Part shown: positions 36,569-45,518 of the stretch, piece after piece
Layout: the number at the start of each line of letters is the position of its first letter
Numbering within the stretch: position 1 is the first letter of the stretch
NCBI GenBank assembly: GCA_028704515.1
Contig: JAQWFH010000009.1
Coordinates: forward strand, 1-51,467
Reading direction: 5' to 3'
DNA from: Eubacteriales bacterium
Lineage (GTDB): Bacteria > Bacillota > Clostridia > Peptostreptococcales > Anaerovoracaceae
DNA: 51,467 bases
The notes under the pieces: model-generated
The model's database searches: none
Seen by the model: the letters and a program-made list of their open reading frames with translations, nothing else
Told to the model about the DNA's origin: nothing
Program-made: the position numbers and the translations under genes

Positions 36569-37981
36569 TTGAAGGATATATACGAAAAACTTAAAATTCT
36601 AGCTGAAAGCGCAAAATATGATGTATCTTGCTCAACAAGCGGGAGCGAGAGAAAGAATTCCGGAAAAATTGGAAACACCGTTGGTGCGGGAATTTGTCAT
36701 TCGTGGAGTGCAGACGGCAGATGTATATCTCTGTTGAAGGTGCTTTTTACTAATAACTGCGTGTATGACTGCCAATACTGTGTGAACAGAAAGAGCGTAG
36801 ATGTGCAAAGGGCCTCCTTTGAGCCCGAAGAGCTGGCGAGGCTTACGATAGAATTTTATCGCCGAAACTATATAGAAGGCTTGTTTCTTTCCTCGGCAGT
36901 AGAGGTTTCGCCGGACTACACTGCGGAGAGGATTTTAAAAGCGCTCAGGATATTGAGAAGAGATTACGATTTCTCCGGGTATATTCACGCAAAAATTATT
37001 CCGGGCGCTGACCCGAGGCTGGTAGAACTCATAGGCCTTGAAGCCGACAGGCTTTCGATAAATATAGAGATGCCCACAGAAAAAAGCCTGAAACTTTTAG
37101 CGCCTCAAAAGACTACAAAGTCTATATTTGCTCCAATGAAGCAGATAACAGATACCCTTATTGAAAGAAATGCTTTAAAGGGGCCAGGCACCATGTTCAA
37201 GGGCTTGGAGCTGAACGAGAAGGCTAATAATTATCTACTGCCCGCAGAGACAAATGCGACAAGAAATTCCTTGACTGTGAAAAGACACAAGAGTAAGGAG
37301 AAGTTTGCACCTGCGGGGCAGACAACTCAGATGATTATAGGGGCAAGCGGCGAATGCGATATGCAGATAATGAAGACCTCGGAAAGTTTGTATAAGACAT
37401 TTAAAATGAAGAGAGTTTATTTCAGTGCATATATACCTATAAGCAATTCTCCACTTTTGCCGGACGCGTTTTCAGCGCCACCCCTCGCGCGCGAGCACAG
37501 ATTGTACCAAGCGGATTGGCTACTTAGGTTTTATGGGTTCACAGCTGATGAAATGTTTGATGAAAAAAATCCATTTCTTGACCCGTATCTCGACCCCAAG
37601 GTGACCTGGGCGCTCAGAAATATTGAGAGGTTTCCAATCGAGATAAACAAGGCATCATTCGAAGATATTTTGCGGATTCCGGGAATAGGTACAACCTCGG
37701 CGTTGAGAATAGTTAGACAAAGGCGAGTAAGAGCGATAAAATACGAAGATCTAAAAAGGATGGGGGTAGTTCTTAAGCGCGCTAAATACTTCATTACTTG
37801 TTCCGGAAAATACTATGGGATTAAAAGCATGGCGCCGGATACAATAAGAAATGATTTGCTGGGTATAGGCAATGAGCATCAAATTTCAATGTTTGAGGAA
37901 AGCAGTACGCAACTGACTCACGGGGGGAATCCATGGGACAACGTCGGCAAAAGGAATAAGGATATCATAAGGGGAAATTGA
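36569..37981 (+). CDS. Putative DNA modification/repair radical SAM protein
   Basis: The 470-residue protein has a radical SAM cluster motif CVYDCQYC (cysteines near 64, 68 and 71) for a SAM-bound [4Fe-4S], the radical SAM barrel region, and a C-terminal helix-hairpin-helix (RIPGIGTTSALRIV, near 370) that suits DNA binding. This matches the family I know as TIGR03916, always paired with a TIGR03915/DUF4130 protein. The reaction is unknown; spore photoproduct lyase is a distant functional analogue. TTG 36569 is eight bases after AAAGGTGG; GTG 36557 is the alternative. Two SOS boxes cover its promoter. One base separates it from its partner. Confidence 0.85.
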   Translation: MKDIYEKLKILAESAKYDVSCSTSGSERKNSGKIGNTVGAGICHSWSADGRCISLLKVLFTNNCVYDCQYCVNRKSVDVQRASFEPEELARLTIEFYRRNYIEGLFLSSAVEVSPDYTAERILKALRILRRDYDFSGYIHAKIIPGADPRLVELIGLEADRLSINIEMPTEKSLKLLAPQKTTKSIFAPMKQITDTLIERNALKGPGTMFKGLELNEKANNYLLPAETNATRNSLTVKRHKSKEKFAPAGQTTQMIIGASGECDMQIMKTSESLYKTFKMKRVYFSAYIPISNSPLLPDAFSAPPLAREHRLYQADWLLRFYGFTADEMFDEKNPFLDPYLDPKVTWALRNIERFPIEINKASFEDILRIPGIGTTSALRIVRQRRVRAIKYEDLKRMGVVLKRAKYFITCSGKYYGIKSMAPDTIRNDLLGIGNEHQISMFEESSTQLTHGGNPWDNVGKRNKDIIRGN

Positions 37982-37982
37982 T

Positions 37983-38717
37983 ATGACCGAATATATATAT
38001 GACGCTACATTCGAGGGCTTCCTGTGCTGTGTACACGCACATTATTATTCAGGAAAGGCTTCAAATATTCTTCCGGCGGAGGATTGCCTTCAGGCCTCTC
38101 TTTTAAGGACTGTGGAAATAAAAACGGATGAAGAAAAAGCGGATATTGTATATAGGGCGATAGAACAAAAAATATCACCCTTTGATCTGAGGCGAGTGTA
38201 TAGGATTTTCCTTTCCGGGGAGAAAGGCAAGGAAATGCAATTGCTCGAATACATTCGATTAGGCTTCATCAAAGGCAAAAGCATATCATCATATCATGGC
38301 AATCCGACAGTTAGGAATGCGGAGCTGCTCGAAAAAAAGGTAACGATGGAAGCACATAGGCTTAACGGATTGATTCGTTTTTCTGTACTCGAAGGTGAGG
38401 TCCTTTATGCGAGGATTGAACCTGACAATAATGTGCTTGAGCTTTTAGTGCCTCATTTTGCTGACAGGTTTAAAAGTAGCCCGTTCATAATACATGATTT
38501 GAGGCGTAAGAGAGCATTGATAGCTGAGTCTGGGCAGTGGTACATATCAAACTTTGCAATTGAAGATGTAGAATGCTTTGCAGAAACTGAAATTGAATAC
38601 AGGCAGCTATGGAAAAATTATTTTGACAGTATAGCCATAAAAGAAAGAACAAATCCAAGATGTCAAAAAAACTTTATGCCCGTTAGGTATTGGAAGCATC
38701 TGACAGAAATGCAATAA
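37983..38717 (+). CDS. TIGR03915/DUF4130 putative DNA repair partner protein
   Basis: The 244-residue protein has the DUF4130 pattern: an N-terminal YDATFEGFLCCVHAHYY, mid-region VRNAELLEKKVTMEAHRLNGLIRFSVLEG, and C-terminal LVPHFADRFKSSPFIIHDLRRKRALI. In other bacteria the domain is fused to a uracil-DNA-glycosylase-like domain, which supports a DNA repair role. It follows the radical SAM gene after one base with a start ATG just past its stop, so both are one transcriptional and probably functional unit under SOS control. Catalytic role not established. Confidence 0.82.
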   Translation: MTEYIYDATFEGFLCCVHAHYYSGKASNILPAEDCLQASLLRTVEIKTDEEKADIVYRAIEQKISPFDLRRVYRIFLSGEKGKEMQLLEYIRLGFIKGKSISSYHGNPTVRNAELLEKKVTMEAHRLNGLIRFSVLEGEVLYARIEPDNNVLELLVPHFADRFKSSPFIIHDLRRKRALIAESGQWYISNFAIEDVECFAETEIEYRQLWKNYFDSIAIKERTNPRCQKNFMPVRYWKHLTEMQ

Positions 38718-38782
38718 AATCAATGAAAACATCCTTTTTGTGTAGTATAATAAAAATACACGGTGCAGAAAGGAGTTTTTTT

Positions 38783-39532
38783 ATGTATGAAGATCTTAAA
38801 CAACGGATAGCAAACAGCGATAAAATTGTTTTCTTTGGGGGCGCGGGGGTATCTACTGAAAGTAACATACCCGATTTCCGGTCCGAAGCGGGGCTGTATA
38901 AGGCGGTAGAGGCATACGGATATTCTCCCGAGGAATTGCTCTCACACAGCTTTTTTATGCAAAAGCCTCAGATTTTCTTTGATTATTATAAAACGAATTT
39001 GATTTATAGAGATGCCGAGCCGAACAAAGCTCATCTTGCACTTGCAAAGCTCGAAAATGACGGAAAGCTGCTTTCGGTGATTACGCAAAACATCGACGGG
39101 CTCCATCAAAAGGCGGGAAGCAAGAGAGTTCATGAGCTTCATGGATCGGTGAACAGGAATTATTGCATGAGTTGCAATGCCTTCTATGACCTTGATTATA
39201 TCTTAAAAGAAGAGAACTGCAAGGCGGAGAATAAAGCAGTGCCCGTGTGCGCAAAATGCGGTGGCACGGTTAAGCCCGATGTAGTATTATACGAGGAAAT
39301 GCTCGACGATAATGTGATGGCACAGGCAATTTCGGATATAAGGGAAGCTGACTGCCTTATAATCGGCGGAACCTCTCTTGCGGTATATCCTGCCGCAGGT
39401 CTTATAAATTATTTCCGAGGGAATCATATCGTATTAATAAATAAAACAGCCACACAAAACGACTCCGGGGCCGAAATTGTTATTCGTGCGCCTATAGGGG
39501 CCGTATTAGGACAAGTATGTGGGGTACAATAA
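38783..39532 (+). CDS. SIR2-family NAD-dependent protein deacylase
   Basis: The 249-residue sirtuin has the NAD-binding motifs GAGVSTESNIPDFR and TQNIDGLHQKAG, the catalytic histidine in HELHG, and the zinc site CMSC...CAKCGG. It removes acyl groups from lysine using NAD+. I chose ATG 38783, with AAAGGAG eight bases upstream; a start at 38690 would overlap the DUF4130 gene and add 31 unrelated residues. It lies 65 bases after DUF4130, so it may share the SOS transcript or have its own promoter. Confidence 0.9.
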   Translation: MYEDLKQRIANSDKIVFFGGAGVSTESNIPDFRSEAGLYKAVEAYGYSPEELLSHSFFMQKPQIFFDYYKTNLIYRDAEPNKAHLALAKLENDGKLLSVITQNIDGLHQKAGSKRVHELHGSVNRNYCMSCNAFYDLDYILKEENCKAENKAVPVCAKCGGTVKPDVVLYEEMLDDNVMAQAISDIREADCLIIGGTSLAVYPAAGLINYFRGNHIVLINKTATQNDSGAEIVIRAPIGAVLGQVCGVQ

Positions 39533-39567
39533 AAATTGAAATACACGAAAGAGGAGAGACTTTACAA

Positions 39568-40323
39568 ATGAGGATTTTGGTAGCAAACGATGATGGAATA
39601 AAAGCAAGAGGGATAAATGAGCTAGTACAAGCATTAGCTACAATTGCCGAAGTATACGTTGCGGCTCCCCACGTTCAAAGGAGCGGGGCAGGGCACGGGA
39701 CCTGCGCACATGACAAGATTTACGTTGAAGAGGTTGAATACGCTGGCGCAAAGGAAGCCGTTTCATTGACGGGAACCCCTGCGGACTGCGTGAAAATAGG
39801 AATTGATTACTTCCGCCAGAAGGGAATTGAATTCGACATGGCTGTTACGGGTATAAACCACGGTGGAAATATAGGGACGGATGTGCATTATTCGGGGACA
39901 ATATCGGCAGCAATCGAAGCGAACTTCTGTGGATTGCCAGCAGTTGCCGTATCTGTAAATTCCCATGATGCTGAGCACTTTGATTATGCTTGCGACCTAG
40001 CCGTTAAAACCGTACAGAAGGTTTATAAGAAAATAAATGAAGAAACAACAATAAGCATAAACGTTCCAAACCTACCTGCCGACCAAGTCAAGGGAATTGC
40101 CTTTGCTCCTCTGGGAAGGCGAGTGTATGATTGGCTTAAATATTGCGGCGAAGAGGATGGGAAGCATGTGTTCCGTTATATTGGGGAACCAAAGATAGAC
40201 ACAGGCTCGGGCAAGGAAACCGATGTTATACGCATTACAGATGGTTATGCAACTATAACGGCATTAAAGCATGACTTTACAGATTTTGAGTTGACAAAAG
40301 AATTGATGGAATGGGGGATATAG
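39568..40323 (+). CDS. surE: 5'/3'-nucleotidase SurE
   Basis: The 251-residue phosphatase has the SurE signature from its first residues: MRILVANDDGIKA with the metal-binding NDDG, HVQRSGAGHG, and TGTPADCVKIG with a GINHGGNIGTDVHYSGT loop. It removes phosphate from nucleoside monophosphates and short polyphosphate. ATG 39568 lies ten bases after GAGGAGA and gives the exact family N-terminus; it is 35 bases after the sirtuin stop. Confidence 0.92.
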   Translation: MRILVANDDGIKARGINELVQALATIAEVYVAAPHVQRSGAGHGTCAHDKIYVEEVEYAGAKEAVSLTGTPADCVKIGIDYFRQKGIEFDMAVTGINHGGNIGTDVHYSGTISAAIEANFCGLPAVAVSVNSHDAEHFDYACDLAVKTVQKVYKKINEETTISINVPNLPADQVKGIAFAPLGRRVYDWLKYCGEEDGKHVFRYIGEPKIDTGSGKETDVIRITDGYATITALKHDFTDFELTKELMEWGI

Positions 40324-40325
40324 CG

Positions 40326-40910
40326 ATGGGTGTTAAGAGAATTAAAAAAGAAGATGCAGTACTTGTGATTGTTGATTTTCAAGAGAAGCTACTTCCGGCC
40401 ATGAAGAAAAGCGAAGAACTTGAAGAAACAATAGTCAGATTTGCTAAGGGATGTCGCACACTGGGGTTAGACATTATAGTTACAGAGCAATACCCTAAGG
40501 GTTTGGGGCGCACAACTGCGGCTATTAATGAAGCTTTGACTGCAGAGCTTTTCGAAGGAGAAATACCGAAGGAAGAATATGTGCCAGTCGAAAAAACGGT
40601 TTTCAGTGCAATGAGAGACGGTGTATTTGCTGAGAGACTCAGGAAAATCGGAAAAAGAACAGTGCTTCTTTGCGGGATAGAGGCTCATATCTGCACGCAG
40701 CAGCTGTGTATGGATTTATTGGAAGAAGGATACAATGTATTTGTAATTGAGGACGGAATTTCTTCGAGAAGCAAGCATAACAAGAAAGTGGCATGCACGA
40801 GAATGACGGCTGCGGGGGCGGTCTTGACAACGTATGAAGCTGCGCTTTACGAAATGCTTGAAGGTAAGGATAGTCTCGAATTTAAAAAAATATCAAAAAT
40901 TATCAAATAA
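40326..40910 (+). CDS. Isochorismatase-family cysteine hydrolase
   Basis: The 194-residue protein shows the family triad: Asp in VIVDFQEKLLP, Lys in VEKTVFSAM, and Cys in LLCGIEAHICTQQ. Family members hydrolyse isochorismate, nicotinamide or related amides; specificity cannot be read. The ATG at 40326 lies two bases after the surE stop with GGGGG nine bases upstream, so the two are coupled. Nicotinamidase activity would fit beside an NAD-consuming sirtuin, but I see no evidence beyond proximity. Confidence 0.85.
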   Translation: MGVKRIKKEDAVLVIVDFQEKLLPAMKKSEELEETIVRFAKGCRTLGLDIIVTEQYPKGLGRTTAAINEALTAELFEGEIPKEEYVPVEKTVFSAMRDGVFAERLRKIGKRTVLLCGIEAHICTQQLCMDLLEEGYNVFVIEDGISSRSKHNKKVACTRMTAAGAVLTTYEAALYEMLEGKDSLEFKKISKIIK

Positions 40911-40927
40911 AAAAGATGGGTGATAAA

Positions 40928-41842
40928 ATGTTGCAATTTAAAGAAATAGAGATGGAGGATTTCCCAATACTTAGGGAGTATTTCGAGGCACAAAGCTTTG
41001 GACTGTGCGACTACTCGGTAGGTGCCATTTACATGTGGAAGGATTATAATAAAACAAAATATTGCGAGCACAACGGGTTTATTGTAATGAGATTTGAATG
41101 GCAGAGCGAGAATAAAACCTGCTTTTCATTCCCGATTGCCAAATCCGAAAAAAGTAAGGAAGAGCTTATAGAATTCATCGGGATTCTCAGAGAGCATGCA
41201 ATGCAAGATGTCGGAACCTTCTTTATGGGGGTCGTTCCTGCCCAAATGAAGGATTTTTTAGAGAAGGAATTCTCAGTGAAATCCGCGGTAGCGAGGAGAG
41301 CGTGGTCCGATTATGTATATAACTATGAAGATTTGGCAGAAATGAAGGGCCGCAAATACAGCGGAAAGAGAAATCATATCAGCAGCTTTATAAAAAATTA
41401 CCCTGGATATGAAGTGATGCCTATCACAAAAAGCGATGTGCCGTTGATTAAAGCTGAATATGAACGCTATTTTCTGAACAGATTTAATGATGGAGGCGAT
41501 GACACGCTCAAAGCTGCTGAAAGTGAGGAAACGATTCTGCTACTGGAGAGGATGCACGATTTGAGTATGACCGGAATTTTCATTAGAGCAGCCGGAAGAT
41601 TGGCGGGATTTTCTATAGGTGAGATTGTAGGAAAGACACTTTTGGTGCATGTTGAGAAGGCGCTTACCGAATTTAGCGGCATATACACATTTGTTTGCAG
41701 AGAATATGCAAGGGCGGCATACAAAGAAGGAGTCGAGTATATTAACAGAGAAGAGGATGTAGGCAGTGAGGGTTTACGAAAATCTAAGCTTTCATACCAT
41801 CCGGCCTTTCTTTTGGAGAAATATCTGCTCGAGATAGCTTGA
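40928..41842 (+). CDS. DUF2156 (phosphatidylglycerol lysyltransferase-like) protein
   Basis: The 304-residue soluble protein matches DUF2156, a double GNAT-like fold found as the catalytic part of MprF-type aminoacyl transferases. Segments seen are YSVGAIYMWKDY, GRKYSGKRNHISSFIKNYPG, and a C-terminal VEYINREEDVGSEGLRKSKLSYHPAF. No membrane domain is present, so it is not an MprF itself; acceptor unknown. ATG 40928 is preferred over 40916, though neither has a strong ribosome binding site. It follows the isochorismatase-like gene by 17 bases. Confidence 0.8.
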   Translation: MLQFKEIEMEDFPILREYFEAQSFGLCDYSVGAIYMWKDYNKTKYCEHNGFIVMRFEWQSENKTCFSFPIAKSEKSKEELIEFIGILREHAMQDVGTFFMGVVPAQMKDFLEKEFSVKSAVARRAWSDYVYNYEDLAEMKGRKYSGKRNHISSFIKNYPGYEVMPITKSDVPLIKAEYERYFLNRFNDGGDDTLKAAESEETILLLERMHDLSMTGIFIRAAGRLAGFSIGEIVGKTLLVHVEKALTEFSGIYTFVCREYARAAYKEGVEYINREEDVGSEGLRKSKLSYHPAFLLEKYLLEIA

Positions 41843-41923
41843 TAATGCGTCATTTCCGTTTGTATTGACCACGGCAATGTGATATACTTAAAAACGACGC
41901 AATTTTTCGAGGAGGGAACGAAT

Positions 41924-43552
41924 ATGGCGGACAACTTTATTCACAGCATAATAGATAAAGATATTGAGAGCGGCAAATATGGCGGAGAGGTATATACGCG
42001 TTTCCCGCCGGAACCTAACGGATATCTTCATATAGGTCATGCGAAATCTATATGCTTGAACTTTTCAACGGCAAAGAAATACGGCGGCAAATGCAATTTG
42101 CGCTATGATGATACAAATCCTATAAAAGAGGATGAAGAGTATATAAAATCCATTGAAGAGGATGTAAAATGGCTCGGATTTCAGTGGGACAAAAGGCTTT
42201 GGGCTTCGGACTATTTTGACACCATGTACGAGGGTGCGGTAGACCTTATAAAAAAAGGGAAAGCATACGCGTGTGAATTGACTGCCGACGAAACAAAGGA
42301 ATACAGAGGCACTTTAATATGCGCCGGAAAAGAATCTCCTTACAGGAACAGACCCATAGAGGAAAGCTTGCGATTATTCGAAGAAATGAAAGACGGTAAG
42401 CATCCGGACGGAGCAATGGTTCTGAGAGCTAAAATAGATATGTCATCTCCTAATATCAATATGAGGGATCCCGTTATATACAGGATATCTCACGCCACTC
42501 ATCACAATACGGGGGACAAATGGTGTATTTATCCTATGTATGACTATGCACATCCTATAGAAGATGCTATTGAAGGAATAACACACTCCATATGTACACT
42601 CGAATTTGAAGATCATCGCCCGCTTTACGAGTGGGTTCTGAATGAGATAGGGTGGTGGAATCCTCAACCTCAGCAGATTGAGTTCGCACGCTTAAACCTG
42701 ACTAACACAATAATGAGTAAAAGGCATTTAAAGAAGCTCGTGGATGATGGGTTTGTAGACGGATGGGATGATCCTAGAATGCCTACAATTGCGGGAATAA
42801 GGCGGAGAGGATATACGCCGGAAGCTATTTTGGACTTCGGCAACAGGATAGGTGTTGCAAAAGCGAATAGCAAGGTCGACATTTCACTCCTAGAGCATTG
42901 CATCAGGGAAGACTTAAAGGCAAAGGTTGCATCGAGAAATGTAGTGGAAAAACCAATCAAGGTAATCATTACGAACTATCCCGAAGACCTTGTCGAATAT
43001 ATGGAAATAGAGAATAGCAGAGAGGTTCCGGAAATGGGAACGCGTCTTGTGCCTTTTTCAAGAGAACTTTGGATTGACGGAGAGGATTTCCAGGAAATAC
43101 CGCAAAAGAAGTATTTCAGGATGTTCCCGGGCAATGAAGTGAGATTTAAAGGGGCATATTTCATAACCTGCAATGAGGTTGTAAAGGGAGATGATGGTAA
43201 AATCGAGGCTCTCCTTTGCACATACGATCCGGAAACAAAATCCGGTACCGGCTTTGAAGGGCGCAAGGTTAAGGGCACGATTCATTGGGTTGATGCCAAG
43301 ACGGCTGTTCCAATAAAGGTTCGCAACTATGGATATTTGATGGTCGAAAATGAAGATGGTGAAGAGGGTTATAACCAAGACTCTTATGAATGTATAGACG
43401 CTTATGCAGAGCCGGCATTGGCCGAGGCGGGCGCGGGAGATAGATTTCAATTCTTCAGGCACGGATATTATATTGCGGATTCCAAGCAATATGACGAAAA
43501 TAACAGAGTTTTTAACAGGATAGTGGATTTGAAATCCTCTTGGAAAAAATAG
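41924..43552 (+). CDS. glnS: Glutaminyl-tRNA synthetase
   Basis: The 542-residue class I synthetase has [16 protein letters not shown] (HIGH motif) near residue 25, DDTNP just after it, and the KMSKS equivalent [11 protein letters not shown], followed by the two beta-barrel anticodon-binding domains. It charges tRNA-Gln directly; many Firmicutes lack it and use GatCAB. AGGAGGG lies eight bases before ATG 41924. A terminator follows. Confidence 0.92.
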   Translation: MADNFIHSIIDKDIESGKYGGEVYTRFPPEPNGYLHIGHAKSICLNFSTAKKYGGKCNLRYDDTNPIKEDEEYIKSIEEDVKWLGFQWDKRLWASDYFDTMYEGAVDLIKKGKAYACELTADETKEYRGTLICAGKESPYRNRPIEESLRLFEEMKDGKHPDGAMVLRAKIDMSSPNINMRDPVIYRISHATHHNTGDKWCIYPMYDYAHPIEDAIEGITHSICTLEFEDHRPLYEWVLNEIGWWNPQPQQIEFARLNLTNTIMSKRHLKKLVDDGFVDGWDDPRMPTIAGIRRRGYTPEAILDFGNRIGVAKANSKVDISLLEHCIREDLKAKVASRNVVEKPIKVIITNYPEDLVEYMEIENSREVPEMGTRLVPFSRELWIDGEDFQEIPQKKYFRMFPGNEVRFKGAYFITCNEVVKGDDGKIEALLCTYDPETKSGTGFEGRKVKGTIHWVDAKTAVPIKVRNYGYLMVENEDGEEGYNQDSYECIDAYAEPALAEAGAGDRFQFFRHGYYIADSKQYDENNRVFNRIVDLKSSWKK

Positions 43553-43564
43553 ACTTAAAAAACA

Positions 43565-43603
43565 AAAGGCGTATGAGAATTTTAACAATTCTCATACGCC
43601 TTT
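43565..43603. terminator. Bidirectional terminator between glnS and the histidine kinase
   Basis: A perfect 17-bp stem (43565-43581 with 43587-43603) has a 5-base loop. T-rich sequence follows more strongly on the minus strand. Its left end overlaps the end of the kinase gene's 3' side. Confidence 0.85.
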
Positions 43604-44328
43604 CCTACTGGAAGTGTAAACCTGAAGACAGATCCCTTGCCAAGAGAACTTTCTACACTTAAGGATCCGTTTAAAGCAAGAGCGATGCAATCACACGCAT
43701 AAAGGCCTATGCCGTTTCCTGCCCCTTTACAAATCCCATAGTCAAATATTTTATCTATGCTTTCTTGAGATATTCCTATGCCTGTATCGCTTACCGAAAT
43801 TTGCATCAAAAAATTCTCCTGATTATTTTCAAGGAAATCAACCGACAAAAGCACATGACCTTTCTTGGTGTATTTTATTGCATTGTCGATAAGATTTGTA
43901 ATCAATTCCTCTAGCCTGAGGCTGTCTGTGAGAATTAGTTTGTAGGTGTCGAATTTAAAGCTACAAATAAAATCCAATCCTTTTGTACGAGCCTTGGAGT
44001 CTGCTTGTTTAGCTATATTCACAAAAAAATCATTTAAGTCTATTTTTTCAGAATAAATCATTATTTTGTGAGCATCAAGCAAGCCTTCGGAAATGCGAAG
44101 CATGGAGTTGTGAGCGCGTTCTATCATATTTAATAGATATCGCTGGCTGTCACTCAAAGCGGAAGTTTTCAGAAGCTGCAATGCGCTGCAGGATACATTT
44201 AAACTACCGCGGATTTCATGAGCGACATATGTATTATTAAAAAATCCCCTATTCATAAGGACATTATAAACTAAAGAACAACTCAAAAGTAGATTTATAA
44301 TAAGACAAAAGTAGACAAGGTGTGACAA
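43582..44328 (-). CDS. Orphan histidine kinase with minimal N-terminus
   Basis: The 248-residue protein has an H-box HEIRGSLN (phospho-acceptor His near residue 38), N-box ELITNLIDNAIKYT, G1 DTGIGI and G2 GNGIGL of the HATPase domain. The only part before the H-box is one hydrophobic stretch (YFCLIINLLLSCSLVYNVL), so there is no recognisable sensor domain. No response regulator is nearby. The start (TTG 44328) is a guess: no good ribosome binding site is seen there or before the in-frame ATG at 44256. Confidence 0.75.
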   Translation of the reverse strand: MSHLVYFCLIINLLLSCSLVYNVLMNRGFFNNTYVAHEIRGSLNVSCSALQLLKTSALSDSQRYLLNMIERAHNSMLRISEGLLDAHKIMIYSEKIDLNDFFVNIAKQADSKARTKGLDFICSFKFDTYKLILTDSLRLEELITNLIDNAIKYTKKGHVLLSVDFLENNQENFLMQISVSDTGIGISQESIDKIFDYGICKGAGNGIGLYACDCIALALNGSLSVESSLGKGSVFRFTLPVGKAYENC

Positions 44329-44341
44329 TTTTTATTAATGG

Positions 44342-44370
44342 TTGCCCGCATTATTTTAAGCTGGTAATAT
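44342..44370 (+). promoter_or_regulatory. Possible promoter of the prepilin peptidase gene
   Basis: TTGCCC (44342-44347), 17 bases, then TAATAT (44365-44370), four of six matches each, 21 bases before the start codon. Confidence 0.4.
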
Positions 44371-44391
44371 AAAATGTAAGAAAGGGTAAAT

Positions 44392-45075
44392 ATGGAGGAA
44401 TTAATAAGAATTGCTATAACAACGCTCATATGTATTCCTGTAGGAATACTTCTCGGAAACAGCGCGGTATATATTTTTAATAACATGCCGGCCCAATGGC
44501 TGTGCGATTATGGGGAAGCTCCGAACGATGAAAAATTCATACCGGGGCGGCAACGGCTCAATAGCCATCCTTGGAAGCTTGCATTCTCGGCAATGTTTAT
44601 ATGCGTTGCTTTATTCTTGTGCCTCGAGGACATTACATATGCTGTTCCTGCGTTGATTGAAATGTGGTTGCTTTTGGTAATTGCGATTGCTGATGTAAAA
44701 TATATGATAATTCCCGATCAATTTGTAGTATTTCTGGCATTGGCATCAGTCGGGATTTTTATGCACTTCGGAGATGTAAAGGGGATGATTTTCGGTGCAT
44801 TGCTTGGCGGAGGAATAATGCTCGCAATTGCATTGGTGGGGAAAATCATAACAAAGACCGATGCGCTTGGTTTTGGAGATGTTAAGATTACGGCTGCGAT
44901 AGGATTGACGGCGGGGGTTTACGGTATCGGATTCATATTGATAACGGCGTCATTTTTGTCATTTGCGGCGTTTACGTATAAGATTTTAAAAAAGAAAATA
45001 AAGCGTACAGATGTGCAGCCGCTGGGGCCGTATATAGCGCTTGCTACGGCATTATATTTGGTGTTGGCGGTTTAG
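44392..45075 (+). CDS. Prepilin peptidase (A24 family)
   Basis: The 227-residue membrane protease has about six or seven hydrophobic segments and both catalytic aspartates of the aspartic prepilin peptidases: one in IADVKYMIIPD and one in GFGDVKIT. It would cleave the leader of type IV pilin-like or competence pseudopilins. The N-terminal cysteine-rich methylase domain of full-length PilD is absent or much reduced (the protein starts in a membrane helix). AAAGGG precedes the ATG. No pilin gene is in the window. Confidence 0.85.
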   Translation: MEELIRIAITTLICIPVGILLGNSAVYIFNNMPAQWLCDYGEAPNDEKFIPGRQRLNSHPWKLAFSAMFICVALFLCLEDITYAVPALIEMWLLLVIAIADVKYMIIPDQFVVFLALASVGIFMHFGDVKGMIFGALLGGGIMLAIALVGKIITKTDALGFGDVKITAAIGLTAGVYGIGFILITASFLSFAAFTYKILKKKIKRTDVQPLGPYIALATALYLVLAV

Positions 45076-45093
45076 GTCAGCGATTAGGGTGGG

Positions 45094-45246
45094 GCAAAAC
45101 GGCTCCGACGCTTGGGCGCGACTGCTGCAGGCAGAGCCCTGGGCAGAGGGGAGGCAGGCGGCTGAACGAAAGAATGCGGCAGGAATACTGTAAGAGCTGC
45201 AGGGGCATGGATGAATGGGCTCCGCGGCAATAGCCTTGCCAAACGG
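45094..45246. repeat. 153-bp direct repeat, copy 1
   Basis: Aligns without gaps to 45366-45518 with six mismatches (about 96% identity). It starts GCAAAACGGCTCCGACG and ends in a small hairpin GGCAATAGCCTTGCC before AAACGG. Confidence 0.92.
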
Positions 45247-45251
45247 TCGCG

Positions 45252-45372
45252 GTTTTGACACACTATGCGCTTTATTTCGCGATGCTCAGACTGTCAAACA
45301 AGTTCGCCGAAGCGAGTGTTAGACAGGGGCTGAGCATGCTTGCTCAATTTCAGCGAGGTGTGTTAGCAAAAC
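45252..45372. repeat. Imperfect long palindrome between the direct repeats
   Basis: Outer arms GTTTTGACACAC (45252-45263) and GTGTGTTAGCAAAAC (45358-45372) and inner arms ATGCTCAG-CTGTC-AACA (45282-45300) and TGTTAGACAG-CTGAGCAT (45318-45338) pair around TTCGCCGAA. The transcript could fold as one long interrupted hairpin on either strand. Confidence 0.65.
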
Positions 45373-45518
45373 GGCTCCGACGCTTGGACGCGACTGCTGG
45401 AGGCAGAGCCCTAGGCAGAGGGGAGGCAGGCAGCTGAACGAAAGAATGCGGCAGGAATACTGTAAGAGTTGCAGGGGCATGGATGAATGGGCTCCGCGCC
45501 AATAGCCTTGCCAAACGG
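45366..45518. repeat. 153-bp direct repeat, copy 2
   Basis: Second copy, offset 272 bases from copy 1, six substitutions and no indels. It ends 54 bases before the truA start, so any read-through RNA would form part of the truA leader. Confidence 0.92.

Noticed and set aside
45094..45246. Small minus-strand frames in the direct repeats (with PFGKAI...EPIHPCPC) as genes
   Set aside because: They exist only because the repeats lack stops in that frame, recur in both copies, and have no ribosome binding site.
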